Notes: generated from the letters alone by a model not told the origin. 64,000 nucleotides of DNA from DASVHS01 sp038244815 (GCA_038244815.1 JBBRTB010000020.1:20456-84455), one strand, 5' to 3'. Positions 26,020 through 36,116 are shown, counted from the first letter of the stretch. Program-made: numbers and translations.

Positions 26020-28995
26020 ATGAATTGGATTCGATCCTTAAGACGTGTGCTGTTTTCACTCGCGCTTCTGGCGACCATTCCATTGATCGCGCAGACGCAG
26101 ACCGGACAGCTGTCCGGAACAGTGACGCAGGACGGCTCGCCACTACCGGGTGTCCGCGTCACCGCTTCGTCACCGTCGTTACAGGGAACGCGCAGTACTG
26201 ACACAGATGTGAACGGCAGCTTCAGCATTCCGGCACTGCCGCCGGGCGACTACACGGTTGAGTTCACGCTCGAAGGTCTTCAGACCGTGACGCGCCGCGT
26301 GAATGTCACGCTGGCCGGCACCACTCGTGCTGACGCGGCGATGAAGTTATCGTCGGTCGCCGAGACCATCACCGTCACGGCGAACACGCCGTCGGTCGTG
26401 GAGACCCCCACGATCGAGACGAACGTGTCGGCGCAGACGGTGGAGAACCTGCCCATTCTGCGGACGCTGGTCTCGACGGTCACGCTCACGCCGAACACGA
26501 ATCAGAACGGACCGGGCGGAGCGACCACGATCGCCGGCGCGGCATCGTTCGACAGCGCGTTCTACATCAACGGTACGCCCGTCAATGAAGTCCTGCGCGG
26601 TCAGCCGCTCGATCTCTTCATCGAGGACGCGCTGCAGGAGACGACCGTGGAGAGCGGCGCGATCTCCGCGGAATACGGCCGCTTCACCGGCGGCGTCGTC
26701 AATGCCATCTCCAAGTCGGGCGGCAACGTCTTCACCGGCTCGCTGCGCGACAGTCTCACCAATCCGTCCTGGGCGAGCAGCACACCGCTCGGTGAGAATC
26801 TCCTCGACAAACTGTCCCAGACCTACGAGGGAACGCTGGGCGGCAAGATCATCACCGACCGTCTGTGGTTCTTCGCGGCCGGCCGCTATCAGGACCGCAG
26901 CACGCAGTTCTTCTTCCAGAACACCACAAACCCCTACACCACCGTGGCCAAGCAGGACCGCATCGAAGGGAAGGTCACCGGCCAGCTCACGCCGAAGCAT
27001 TCGCTCGTCGGCTCGATGCTGAGACTCACGAACAAGATCAACGATCGTTGCCTGGCCACGGCCTGCTGGACTCCGGAGACGCTGTCCCAGCCGGAAGCGC
27101 AGCCGCAGGATCTCTACAGCGGCAGCTACAACGGCATCATCACGAACAGCTTCCTGCTCGAAGGTTTCGCCTCGAAGAGCGACATCAAGTTCGAGCACTC
27201 CGGCGGCATCTCGGGCGGTATCCTCGACCCGCTCTCCACGCCCACACGGAGCGGAGTGGACGGAACGTTCACGGGCGGCAGCCAGTTCTGCGCGACCTGC
27301 GGAACGGAAGTACGCAAATCGACGACGTACGGCCTCAAGCCGCACTACTTCCTCTCCACGCAGGGCGGCGGCACACACAACATCGTCGCCGGCATCGAGC
27401 ATTACGCCGACTCGATTCTCGCGAACAACCATCAGTCGGGCAGCGACTACATGATTTATCAGCTCGACCCGAGCTCGCCGGCCATCGTAAACGGCCAGGT
27501 GCTCGAGTCGGTTTCCCCGGGATCGGCGCTGATTCTGTGGTGGCCGATCGTTGAGAAGGGCCGCGCCAGCGACCTGGCCAGCACCGGTCTCTTCATCAAC
27601 GACCGCTGGGACCTCAACAGCCATATCAACCTGAATCTCGGTGCGCGCTACGACAAGAATCACGGTGTCGACAGCGTCGGCAAAGTTGTCGCCAAGGACT
27701 CCAAGCTCAGCCCGCGTCTCGGCATCACGTATGACGTTCAGGGCAACGGACGCCTCCGTCTCAATGCCAGCTACAGCGAATACGTCTCGAAGGTGCAGGC
27801 CGGCAACATCGGCGACGCCTCGTCGCCGGCGGGTCAACCGTCGCTCCTCTACTGGCTGTACGCGGGCCCCCAGGTCACGGATGTGTCGCATGCGGAACTG
27901 GTGCAGCAGGTGATGGGCTGGTTCCTCAGCACCGGCGGCTCCGACAACCGCAAGTTCTTCGGCACGCCGGGCGGCTATCTGCTCAACGGCGGACAGAACG
28001 GCATCGCCACGCAGATCCAGGGCACGTTGAAATCGCCCGGAGTCAAAGAGGTGGCACTGGGCGCCTCCGCCCAGGTCGGACGCGCCGGCTTCGTCCGCGT
28101 CGACGTTCAGGACCGCAAGTGGACCGACTTCTACGAGAACGTTCTGAACCTCAGCACCGGCACGGTCTTCGATCCGCTCGTCGGCGCCACGGTCGATCGC
28201 GGCTTCATCACGAACGGCAATGATCTCCAGCGCAAGTACCGCGCGTATGTCTTCCAGGGCGGCTACAAGCTGACGTCGCGCCTCGATGTCGCGGCCAATT
28301 ACACCTGGTCGAGGCTGACCGGCAACAACATCGGCGAGACGCGGGGTTCCGGTCCCGTTCCTGAGATCGGCAACAACTACTATCCTGAGATCGCGAACTT
28401 CGCGAACAACAATCCGGTCGGACTGCTCCCGCAGGATCAGCGTCACAAAGTCCGCGCGTGGGCCACGTATGATCTGCCGTCGCCGATCGGACGCTTCAAT
28501 GTGAGCGTTCTCGAGCGCTACGATTCCGGCACGCCGTATTCGGCAGTGGGTGCCGTCGATCCGGTCGCCAGCGGCGTGACCGATCCCGGTTATGTGCTCG
28601 GCTCGAACGTGTCGTCCGGTGGCTTCAACTACTACTTCTCGAAGCGCGGCGCATACCACTGGGACAACGTCACGGCCACGGACATCGGCCTGAACTACAA
28701 CGTTCCCATCTCCCGTCTGGCCATGTTCGTCGAAGCGGACATCGTCAACGCCTTCAACGAGCACGCGCAGGTCAACGGCAATACGTCGGTGACCACCGCG
28801 TACAACTCGGGATCGTTCTTCACGTTCAACCCGTTCACGGAGACTCCGAAGGAGTGTCCCCAGGGAACGGCATCGGCGACGTGCAAGTCGATGGGCGCGA
28901 ACTTCCGCAAGGGCGCCAACTTCGGCAAGGGGCTCAACACCACCGATTACCAGACCCCGCGTACGTACCGTCTCTCGGTGGGCTTCAAGTTCTGA
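26020..28995 (+). CDS. TonB-dependent receptor with carboxypeptidase-regulatory domain
   Basis: Outer-membrane transporter of 991 residues. Signal peptide about 1-24; carboxypeptidase-regulatory-like domain about 27-105 (GQLSGTVTQDGSPLPGVRVT); plug domain about 120-230 (VESGAISAEYGRFTGGVVNAI); then a 22-strand-type barrel ending in Phe (RLSVGFKF), the usual outer-membrane insertion signal. Oar-like receptors of this build are numerous in Acidobacteria. The substrate is unknown; no TonB/ExbBD or degradative gene is adjacent. ATG 26020 is preferred to GTG 26002 because GGAGG fits it. Confidence 0.88.
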   Translation: MNWIRSLRRVLFSLALLATIPLIAQTQTGQLSGTVTQDGSPLPGVRVTASSPSLQGTRSTDTDVNGSFSIPALPPGDYTVEFTLEGLQTVTRRVNVTLAGTTRADAAMKLSSVAETITVTANTPSVVETPTIETNVSAQTVENLPILRTLVSTVTLTPNTNQNGPGGATTIAGAASFDSAFYINGTPVNEVLRGQPLDLFIEDALQETTVESGAISAEYGRFTGGVVNAISKSGGNVFTGSLRDSLTNPSWASSTPLGENLLDKLSQTYEGTLGGKIITDRLWFFAAGRYQDRSTQFFFQNTTNPYTTVAKQDRIEGKVTGQLTPKHSLVGSMLRLTNKINDRCLATACWTPETLSQPEAQPQDLYSGSYNGIITNSFLLEGFASKSDIKFEHSGGISGGILDPLSTPTRSGVDGTFTGGSQFCATCGTEVRKSTTYGLKPHYFLSTQGGGTHNIVAGIEHYADSILANNHQSGSDYMIYQLDPSSPAIVNGQVLESVSPGSALILWWPIVEKGRASDLASTGLFINDRWDLNSHINLNLGARYDKNHGVDSVGKVVAKDSKLSPRLGITYDVQGNGRLRLNASYSEYVSKVQAGNIGDASSPAGQPSLLYWLYAGPQVTDVSHAELVQQVMGWFLSTGGSDNRKFFGTPGGYLLNGGQNGIATQIQGTLKSPGVKEVALGASAQVGRAGFVRVDVQDRKWTDFYENVLNLSTGTVFDPLVGATVDRGFITNGNDLQRKYRAYVFQGGYKLTSRLDVAANYTWSRLTGNNIGETRGSGPVPEIGNNYYPEIANFANNNPVGLLPQDQRHKVRAWATYDLPSPIGRFNVSVLERYDSGTPYSAVGAVDPVASGVTDPGYVLGSNVSSGGFNYYFSKRGAYHWDNVTATDIGLNYNVPISRLAMFVEADIVNAFNEHAQVNGNTSVTTAYNSGSFFTFNPFTETPKECPQGTASATCKSMGANFRKGANFGKGLNTTDYQTPRTYRLSVGFKF

Positions 28996-29003
28996 TCAGT
29001 GCA

Positions 29004-29037
29004 AGGGAGGGCAGGCGAGGATTCGCCTGTCCTCCTT
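29004..29037 (+). terminator. Hairpin terminator after the TonB receptor
   Basis: A stem of about 13 bp (29006-29018 with 29023-29035, one G.T pair), loop GGAT, starts 11 bp after the stop codon. No clear T-run follows. It sits between convergent genes and could serve both. Confidence 0.65.
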
Positions 29038-29051
29038 CTGATTCCGCGGGA

Positions 29052-29071
29052 GTGCCGGCTGAAGCCGGCAC
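29052..29071. repeat. REP-like palindrome GTGCCGGC-TGAA-GCCGGCAC
   Basis: A perfect 8-bp palindrome with TGAA loop between convergent genes. A weaker relative (GCCGGCTGAGACCGCGAAGCCGGC) occurs at 10080-10103. The form is that of dispersed repetitive extragenic palindromes; copy number in the genome cannot be seen here. Confidence 0.45.
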
Positions 29072-29084
29072 CTACACGAGGCAC

Positions 29085-29822
29085 CTACACCGAGCGCCGG
29101 TGAAAGATCTCTTTCTCCGTCTCCACAGCACGCCGGAACAGCACGTCGTTCTCGAGGTGGATGTGCTCGTCGAGCTCGGCGGCGAAGTCGCGCAGCATTC
29201 CGTAGAACGACGAGAATGCCGCGCAGGCCCGATCGGGAGGCGTGAAGTCGTGCGTCATTTCGCGCAGAGCCGCGATCATCTGCATGTCTTCCTCGTGATC
29301 GTGCCGGATGAACTGCAGCGGATATTCGACCCGGCCGGTCAGGGGGACGACGATCTCGCGGTCGGCTTTGCCCCCGGCCAGCGATTCGATGTAAGGGAAC
29401 AGGTACTTCTCCTCCATGCCCATGTGCGGCACCAGGTCGCGGGCCAGGCGCTCGATCTGAGCGCGTACCTGCCAGAGCTCCTTGAAGGCTTGCCCGTGGC
29501 TTCCACTGAGAGCGCGCGCCGTGCGCGTGAGCATCACCAGGAAGGCCCGGGCCCGGCGATGGTACTGATCCCTGATCTGCGCGGTGATCTCGCCCAGTCC
29601 CGCTTCAGCCCCCGGCCTGGCCGGATGCGCGGATGAGTCGAGCGGCAGCGCCTGTATCAGCTGGATGACCTCATCGACATCGAATCCGGCCGCGGCGCTG
29701 GCATCCGCCAGCGGGCGCTCACGCCTGCAGCAGGAGTCGATGCGCAGGATCTCGAACACGATCTCGGCGGCGGGAACGTTCTGGATCAGCTCACCGACGG
29801 TCATCCCGGCAGCGACCTTCAT
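29085..29822 (-). CDS. ric: RIC/ScdA/YtfE-type iron-sulfur cluster repair di-iron protein
   Basis: Product of 245 residues with an N-terminal ScdA_N/DUF542 domain (GMTVGELIQNVPAAEIVFEIL, RIDSCCRRERPLADA) and a C-terminal hemerythrin-like domain with metal-ligand His and Glu in DQYHRRA, LVPHMGMEEKYLFPYI, FIRHDHEEDM and ELDEHIHLENDVLF. RIC proteins repair Fe-S clusters damaged by nitric oxide or peroxide. It lies in the redox neighbourhood next to the Fe-S-rich formate dehydrogenase, divergent from the selenocysteine DsbA-like gene. Confidence 0.87.
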   Translation of the reverse strand: MKVAAGMTVGELIQNVPAAEIVFEILRIDSCCRRERPLADASAAAGFDVDEVIQLIQALPLDSSAHPARPGAEAGLGEITAQIRDQYHRRARAFLVMLTRTARALSGSHGQAFKELWQVRAQIERLARDLVPHMGMEEKYLFPYIESLAGGKADREIVVPLTGRVEYPLQFIRHDHEEDMQMIAALREMTHDFTPPDRACAAFSSFYGMLRDFAAELDEHIHLENDVLFRRAVETEKEIFHRRSV

Positions 29823-29930
29823 ACGTGCCGACGATCAAAACACAACTGCCGGCCGATATCCAGAGAACTGCGGAAAGGGCATCTCCGGCGCGCGCGGGCG
29901 CGCGTTCTGCACCACCCTTCCAGCGTGCAG

Positions 29931-30548
29931 ATGCGCCTCTATTCCGATTTCGTCTGACCGTTCTGCTATATCGCAGAGCGAAGCAGTCTGGTCAGGCTGC
30001 TCGACGAATACGACCTTCAGCTCGACTGGCGCGGTTTCGAGCTCCATCCCGAAACCCCGCCGGGCGGGATGAGGCTCGACGAATACCTTCCGCCGCAGCG
30101 TGTCGCGCAAATGGCGGCGTACATGAAGTCGTTCGCCGCGGAATTCGGCATCGACGACTTTCAGCAGCGCGAGCGCATCCCCAACACGCGGCGTGCCCTC
30201 GCTCTCGCCGAGGTGGCCAGAGAGCAGGGGAGGCTCGATGAATATCGCGCCCGGGCCATGGACGGGCACTGGCGTGACGGGATGAACCTCGAGGACGACG
30301 ACGATCTGCGGCGAATCGCCGCCGATTCCGGGATGTCCGACGATGCGGTCGATCGTTCGAAGGACGATCCTCGATATCTCCACCGCATCGACGAGATCCG
30401 CGAGGAAGCGAATGGCATCGGCGTCGAAGGCATTCCGACGTTCGTCATCGGCCGGATCGGGTTGAGCGGCTGCCAGCCGTATCCGGCGTTCGCCGCTTTC
30501 GCCGAGCGGGCCGAAGTGCCGCGAAGATCGAGCGGATGGCCCGCTTGA
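29931..30548 (+). CDS. DsbA/FrnE-family selenoprotein, Sec9 encoded by UGA at 29955-29957 (UPFC)
   Basis: Thioredoxin-fold protein of 205 residues if UGA 29955-29957 is read as selenocysteine. From ATG 29931 the frame gives MRLYSDFV-U-PFCYIAERSS, then WRGFELHPETPPGG, RALALAEVAREQG, and the cis-Pro region GVEGIPTFVIG. The UGA replaces the first Cys of the C-P-x-C active site of FrnE-like DsbA oxidoreductases, giving U-P-F-C. No signal peptide is seen, so it acts in the cytoplasm. GTG 29925 is an alternative start. A standard caller would begin at 30069 and lose the active site. It is divergent from ric and upstream of the selenocysteine formate dehydrogenase. Confidence 0.85.
29982..30001 (+). 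promoter_or_regulatory. Candidate SECIS hairpin of the DsbA/FrnE-like selenoprotein
   Basis: An 8-bp stem (AGCAGTCT 29982-29989 with AGGCTGCT 29994-30001, one U.G pair) closes the tetraloop GGUC, which matches the apical GGUC region of Escherichia coli formate dehydrogenase SECIS elements. It starts 24 nt after the in-frame UGA. Confidence 0.7.
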
Positions 30549-30627
30549 CTTTGCTTTCCATTCGGGAGCATCGTTCTACTCACACACACCACCCACACCC
30601 ATCGATTACCGGCACAGGAGGCGTCCC

Positions 30628-33600
30628 ATGGAACTCTCTCGCCGTGGTTTCCTGAAGGCAACGACCGTTGGTGGAGCGGTCGCGCTGGGTTTCGATCTGT
30701 CGAAGGCGAAGGCAGAGGTGCGCGCGCTGAAGATGGCCCGCACCACCGAGACACGCAGCATCTGTCCCTATTGCGCGGTGTCCTGCGGCATGATCATCCA
30801 CACGCTGGGCGACCGCTCGAAGAATACGGCCCCATCGGTCGTGCACGTCGAGGGCGATCCCGATCATCCCATCAGCCGCGGCAGCCTCTGCCCGAAGGGC
30901 ATCACGGTCAAGGATGACATCACCAACAAGAATCGCCTGACCTCACCGAAGATTCGCCGCGCCGGCTCCGATCACTGGGAGGAGATCTCCTGGGACGAGG
31001 CCGTGGCCGGCATCGCCCGCCACATCAAGACCACGCGCGATCGCTGCTTTGTGGCGCGCAATGCCAAAGGCGAAGTGGTCAACCGCAATCCCGGCATCGC
31101 CATGATCGGCGGCTGCACCGACACGAACGAGTTCAATTTCCTGCAGTGGAAGATGATCAGCGGCCTGGGGGTGACCTACCGGGATTCCCAGGCCCGGGTC
31201 TGACACGGCCCCACTGTGGCCAGTTTGGCCGCAAGCTTTGGTCGTGGCGCGATGACGAACGGCTGGGTCGACATCAAGAATGCCGACATCATCCTGGCCA
31301 TGGGCGGAAACCCCGCCGAGAATCACCCGGTCGGCTTCAAGTGGTTCATCGAGGCACGCCGCACGCGTGGCGCGAAGATCGTCGTCGTCGATCCGCGCTT
31401 CACGCGTACGGCCGCCGTGGCCGACTACTACGCACCCATCCGTCCCGGCACCGACGTGGCGTTCCTCAGCGGCATCATCCGCTACGCGCTCAGCACCGGC
31501 CGCTATCACGAGGAATACGTCAAGATTCACACGAACGCTCCGTTCCTCGTGAAGAACACCTATTCATTCAATGACGGGCTCTTCGCCGGATGGGATCCGG
31601 CCACGAAGCAGTACAAGAAGGACCAGTGGGGCTACGAGCCCGACGCCAAAACGCAGGCGTACGGCGTCGATCCCACGATGCAGAACCCGCAATGCGTCCT
31701 CCAGCTTCTGAAGAAGCACGTCGACCGTTACACGCCGGAGATGGTCGAGCGCATCTGCGGCACACCCAAGGACAAGTTCCTCAAGGTTGCGGAGATGGTC
31801 ACCTCGACCGGCAACGCCGAACGCGTCGGCACGGTCACTTATGCACTCGGCTGGACGCAGCACTCCGTCGGCGTACAGATGATTCGCACGGCGGCGATGC
31901 TCCAGTTGCTCCTGGGCAACGTGGGCCGTCCTGGAGGCGGAGTCAACGCGTTCCGCGGGCACTCGAACATCCAGGGCGCCACCGACACGGCCGGAACGTT
32001 CGAGATTCTCCCGGGCTACCTGAAGACGCCCCAGGGCCAGTACCAGACGCTCGCTCAGTATTACGAGGCAGCGGTGGCAATGCCGCTGAACAAACAGGCC
32101 TGGGCGTCGATGAACTACTGGGTCAACTACCCGAAGTTCATGGTCTCGCTGCTCAAGTCGGCCTACGGAGACGCGGCGACGAAAGACAATGACTTCGGTT
32201 ACGCGTGGCTGCCCAAAGTCGATGGCAACTACTCGTGGATGTACATCTTCGACGACATGTACCGCGGCTCGTCGATGCGCGCCGGCGGCAAGGAACCCGG
32301 GCCGGAAGGCTTCATCACGTTCGGCATGAACCCCGTCGGACTGGGGCCGAACGTCAAGAAGATGATCGCGGCCTTGTCGAAGCTGAAGTGGATGGTGGTC
32401 GTCGAGAACTTCGAGATCGAGACGGCCAGCTTCTGGAAAGCGCCGAAGGAATACGGCGGAGCACCCGCCTCGCAGATCGAGACCGAGGTTTACCTGCTGC
32501 CGGCGTCGGGATTCGCGGAGAAGGACGGGACCTTCACGAACTCCGCGCGATGGCTGCAGTGGAAGTGGAAGGCCATCGATCCGCCCGGCAACGCCAAGAC
32601 CGATCAGGAGATCATCTCGCGCATCTTCCTGGCGGTGCAGAACCTCTATCGCAAGGAATCCGGCGCCGTTCCCGAGCAGGTCCTCAACATCATCTGGCCG
32701 TATACGAATCCGGTCAGTCCCGATCTCGCCGAAGTGCTCAAGGAGATGAACGGGAAAGCGTTGGCCGACCTCAAGGATCCGAAAGATCCGACCAGGATGC
32801 TCAAGACGGCCGGACAGCAGATCGACGGCTTCGGACAGTTGATGGATGACGGCTCGACGATGTGCGGCAACTGGCTGCACTCCGGCGTCTACACCGAAGC
32901 GGGCAACCTGGCCCAGCGCCGCAGCACCGCCGATCCGACCGGGCTGGGCATGTTTCACAACTGGGGATTCTCCTGGCCGGCCAACCGCCGCGTCATGTAC
33001 AACCGCGCCTCGGCCGACGCGCAGGGAAAACCGTGGGATCCGACGCGCGTGGGCATCAAGTGGAATGGGCAGAAGTGGGTGGGCGATGTTCCGGACATGA
33101 AGCCGGACGCACCGCCCGGCACGTATGGCGCGTTCATCATGCTGCCAGAAGGTGTGGGGCGACTCTACGCGCCGACGCTGGCCGACGGTCCGTTCCCCGA
33201 GCACTACGAGGCCGTCGAAGCCGTCGTCGACAACGTCCTGCATCCGAGCGTCACGTCGAATCCCAGCGCTCTCAAGTTCTCCTCCGACAAGGATTCCCTC
33301 GGCAAGCGGGAGGATTTCCCCATCGCCTGCACCACCTACCGCCTCACCGAGATGTACCACTACTGGACCAAGCATCACCGCGACGGCGTGCTCAACGAGC
33401 TCCAGCCGGGGTTCTTCGTCGAGATCCCCGAAGCGCTGGCGAAGGAGAAGGGCATCGCCAACGGCTCGAATGTGAAAGTGACTTCCGCGCGCGGCTCGAT
33501 CGAGGGCGTGGCCATGGTCACCAAACGGCTGCCGTCGCTGAAAGCCGATGGGAAAGCTGTCTGGCACATCGGCTTCCCTCTGCACTGGGGCTTCATGGCC

Positions 33601-33711
33601 GACGAAGGTCACACCGGACCCCTGGCGAACTTCCTCACGGCGTCGGTCGGCGATCCCAACACGTGGACGCCCGAATACAAAACGTTCCTCGTGAAGCTGG
33701 AAAAGGCGTGA
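30628..33711 (+). CDS. fdnG: Formate dehydrogenase alpha subunit, selenoprotein, Sec192 encoded by UGA 31201-31203
   Basis: Molybdenum/tungsten bis-MGD catalytic subunit of 1027 residues, oxidising formate to CO2 on the periplasmic face. A twin-arginine signal (SRRGFLK, residues 4-10) is followed by a [4Fe-4S] site CPYCAVSCG near residue 48 and the active-site segment SQARV-U-HGPTVASL, as in FdnG/FdoG. Translation continues in the same frame from 31204 to 33711 with MGGNPAENHPVGFKW and a C-terminal molybdopterin-binding domain. Conventional callers give two genes, 30628-31203 and 31216-33711. The beta and gamma subunit genes follow directly. Confidence 0.95.
31215..31233 (+). promoter_or_regulatory. 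SECIS hairpin of formate dehydrogenase
   Basis: TGTGGCC (31215-31221) pairs with GGCCGCA (31227-31233) over 7 bp with one U.G pair, loop AGUUU, starting 11 nt after the UGA. Arrangement and GU-containing loop closely follow the fdnG element of Escherichia coli. Confidence 0.8.
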
Positions 33712-33721
33712 GGAGGCAGCG

Positions 33722-34615
33722 ATGACCACTCAACCGCTGGAAATCGACCGCGCCTCCGCCTCGCCGTTCGGCCGCACCACCGGGCTCCGCGCCAAGCCGA
33801 CGGTCTCCAAGTACATCGACACCACCACCTGCATCGGGTGCAAGGCCTGCGAGGCCGCGTGCCAGGAATGGAACGACCTGCGCGTCGTGAACACGGTGCA
33901 GGACGGGACGTATCAGACGCTGCCGCGGCTCGACGCCGACTTCTGGAACCTCATCCGGTTCAACGAGCGGACCGCGGATGACGGCGGCCCCATGTGGCTC
34001 ATGCGCAAGGACCAGTGCATGCACTGCGCTGAGCCCGGTTGTCTCGAAGCGTGTCCGGCCCCCGGTGCCATCGTGCAGTACGCGAACGGTATCGTCGACG
34101 TCGACGCCACGAAGTGCATCGGCTGCGGCTACTGCGCGACCGGCTGCCCGTTCGACGTGCCGAAGTTCAGCGCGAAGACCGGCAAGATGGCCAAGTGCAC
34201 GCTCTGCGTCGACCGCGTCGAAGTCGGTCTGGAGCCGGCCTGCATCAAAGCGTGTCCGACCGGTTGCCTGACCTTCGGAACGAAGGAGAGCATGGTCGCT
34301 CTCGGCAACGCCCGCGTCGCCCAGCTCAAGGACCTCGGGTTCAAGGAGGCCATGCTCTACAACCCCGAAGGCGTCGGCGGCACCGGCGTGGTCACGGTCC
34401 TCGGCTACGGACATCCGGAATGGTACGACCTGCCCGTCGATCCGCACGTGCCGTGGGGCGTGCGCCTCTGGAAGCAGGTCGTGCGTCCGCTCGGCGCCAT
34501 CGCCGCGGCGTTCGCCGTGATCGGCGTCTTCGCGCACTACACGCAATATGGACCGAAGGAAGTTCCAGGCAGCGCCGCCGAACCGGGCCACCGCGATGAA
34601 GGGAGGAGAGCATGA
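33722..34615 (+). CDS. fdnH: Formate dehydrogenase beta subunit, four [4Fe-4S] clusters
   Basis: Electron-transfer subunit of 297 residues. Four ferredoxin-type cysteine groups are visible: CIGCKACEAAC, CMHCAEPGCLEAC, CIGCGYCATGC and CTLCVDRVE with ACIKACP. One transmembrane helix near the C-terminus (LGAIAAAFAVIGVFAHY) anchors it to the membrane. It passes electrons from the selenocysteine subunit to cytochrome b. It starts 10 bp after fdnG and overlaps fdnI by 4 bp. Confidence 0.94.
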   Translation: MTTQPLEIDRASASPFGRTTGLRAKPTVSKYIDTTTCIGCKACEAACQEWNDLRVVNTVQDGTYQTLPRLDADFWNLIRFNERTADDGGPMWLMRKDQCMHCAEPGCLEACPAPGAIVQYANGIVDVDATKCIGCGYCATGCPFDVPKFSAKTGKMAKCTLCVDRVEVGLEPACIKACPTGCLTFGTKESMVALGNARVAQLKDLGFKEAMLYNPEGVGGTGVVTVLGYGHPEWYDLPVDPHVPWGVRLWKQVVRPLGAIAAAFAVIGVFAHYTQYGPKEVPGSAAEPGHRDEGRRA

Positions 34616-35307
34616 CCGTCCAGCATGTCGATGCTCCGATCATTGCCGCTCGCAATCGCGAGAATGTGATCGTCGAAGGCGAGATCGTCCGCCACCGGCG
34701 GCTCTCGCGATGGATTCACTGGTCCGTGGCGCTGACGTTCTTCGTCTCGCTCTTCAGCGGAATGCCGATCTGGATGCCGTTCTTCGGATGGATGGCCGCG
34801 CTCGTGGGCGGACTGGAAAGCGCCCGCATCATCCATCCGTACGCGGGCTCGGCGTTCTTCATTCTCTCGATCGTGCAGTTCTTCCACTGGCTGGGAGACA
34901 TGAAGATCGCCGACGACGAGAAGGGAGTGTGGTGGCGTCCCTCGAAACTGTGGGCCTACATGCGCTACGAGGACGACCGGGCCGTCGCCGGCGGCAAGTA
35001 CAACCCGGGACAGAAGATGTTTTTCTACGCGGTAACGCTGGGGTCGGTGGGGCTGCTGCTCTCGGGAATCATCATGTGGTTCCCGGAGTGGTTCCCGCCG
35101 ATCGTCCGCGAGCTCTCGTATCTGCTGCATGACATCACGTTCATCTTCTTCCTCATCGGCATCATCTTTCATATCTACCTCGGCACCGCGGCGGAGCCGG
35201 GCACGTTCCGCTCGATGACGCGCGGCACGGTCACACGTACCTGGGCGCGGCTGCATCATCCGGGATGGCTGCGCCAGATTTCGAACACGGAGAACCGCAA
35301 GGATTGA
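34612..35307 (+). CDS. fdnI: Formate dehydrogenase gamma subunit, cytochrome b556
   Basis: Integral membrane diheme cytochrome b of 231 residues with four transmembrane helices and heme-ligand histidines in RWIHWSVALTFF, IIHPYAG, QFFHWLGD and IIFHIYLGT. It takes electrons from the beta subunit to quinone. It overlaps fdnH by 4 bp, and fdhE starts inside its 3' end. Confidence 0.93.
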   Translation: MTVQHVDAPIIAARNRENVIVEGEIVRHRRLSRWIHWSVALTFFVSLFSGMPIWMPFFGWMAALVGGLESARIIHPYAGSAFFILSIVQFFHWLGDMKIADDEKGVWWRPSKLWAYMRYEDDRAVAGGKYNPGQKMFFYAVTLGSVGLLLSGIIMWFPEWFPPIVRELSYLLHDITFIFFLIGIIFHIYLGTAAEPGTFRSMTRGTVTRTWARLHHPGWLRQISNTENRKD

Positions 35308-36068
35308 TCGCGACCTCGGCGACCTCGTTCGAGCAGCGCGGCGCACGTGCCGCGCTGCTCGCGTCTTCGGCGGATGCCGCGCGCGAGCCGCTCGAGTTCG
35401 CCAGGCGGCTGTGCGATGCCCAGGCGGGTCTGGGGATGCCGAAATCGCTCACCGGCCGCTTGAGCGAGGACGTGCACGCGCTTTCGCTGCAGCCCGTTCT
35501 GCGCGTCGCCGCGGAGCACGGCCCGGAACTGCTGGCGATCGAAGCCGACAAGCGTCTCCACGACGACGAGGAGACGGCGCGGACGCGATTGCTCGTGTAC
35601 TGGAGCGGGGATGCGCGGCAGGATTTTCTCTCGCGGGCCATGCTGCAGCCCTACGTGGAGACGCTCCGGGCGCGCAACGTATCGCCGGACCGCCTTCACA
35701 ATCCCGGTCACTGTCCGTTCTGCGGCGGGGCGCCGTGGATCAGCGCGCGCAAGCCGGAGCATGACGCGGACAGCGGGTTCCGCTTTCTCTCGTGCGCGCT
35801 CTGTGCGCTCGACTGGCAGTTCAACCGCATCCTCTGTCCGTCCTGCGAAGAGCAGGAGCCGGCGAAGCTGCCGGTCTTTCAGAGCGATGTCTATCCGCTC
35901 GTGCGCATCGAGGCGTGCGAGACCTGCCGGCGCTACGTCAAGTCGATCGATCTGACAAAGGACGGGCGTCCGGTTCCGATCGTCGACGACCTTCTCTCGA
36001 TCGCCATGGATCTCTGGGCCGCCGAGGAGGGCTACACGAGGATCGAGCCGGGACTGGCGGGGCTGTAA
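35265..36068 (+). CDS. fdhE: Formate dehydrogenase accessory protein FdhE
   Basis: Rubredoxin-like cytoplasmic assembly protein of 267 residues. The cysteine pairs of the family are present: CPFCGGAPW, CALCALDW, CPSCEEQE and CETCRR; they bind iron or zinc. FdhE is needed for active formate dehydrogenase. ATG 35265 overlaps fdnI by 43 bp, unusually long; a later start would still keep all cysteines. Confidence 0.9.
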   Translation: MAAPDFEHGEPQGLIATSATSFEQRGARAALLASSADAAREPLEFARRLCDAQAGLGMPKSLTGRLSEDVHALSLQPVLRVAAEHGPELLAIEADKRLHDDEETARTRLLVYWSGDARQDFLSRAMLQPYVETLRARNVSPDRLHNPGHCPFCGGAPWISARKPEHDADSGFRFLSCALCALDWQFNRILCPSCEEQEPAKLPVFQSDVYPLVRIEACETCRRYVKSIDLTKDGRPVPIVDDLLSIAMDLWAAEEGYTRIEPGLAGL

Positions 36069-36116
36069 CGTCATCGGTCGCGCCCGAGGCCGCAGGAGGG
36101 GAAGTCCATCCATCCC

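Noticed and set aside
26347..28764. 805-residue − strand frame antisense to the TonB receptor
   Set aside because: A shadow frame of a high-GC gene; the product has no domain and unnatural composition.
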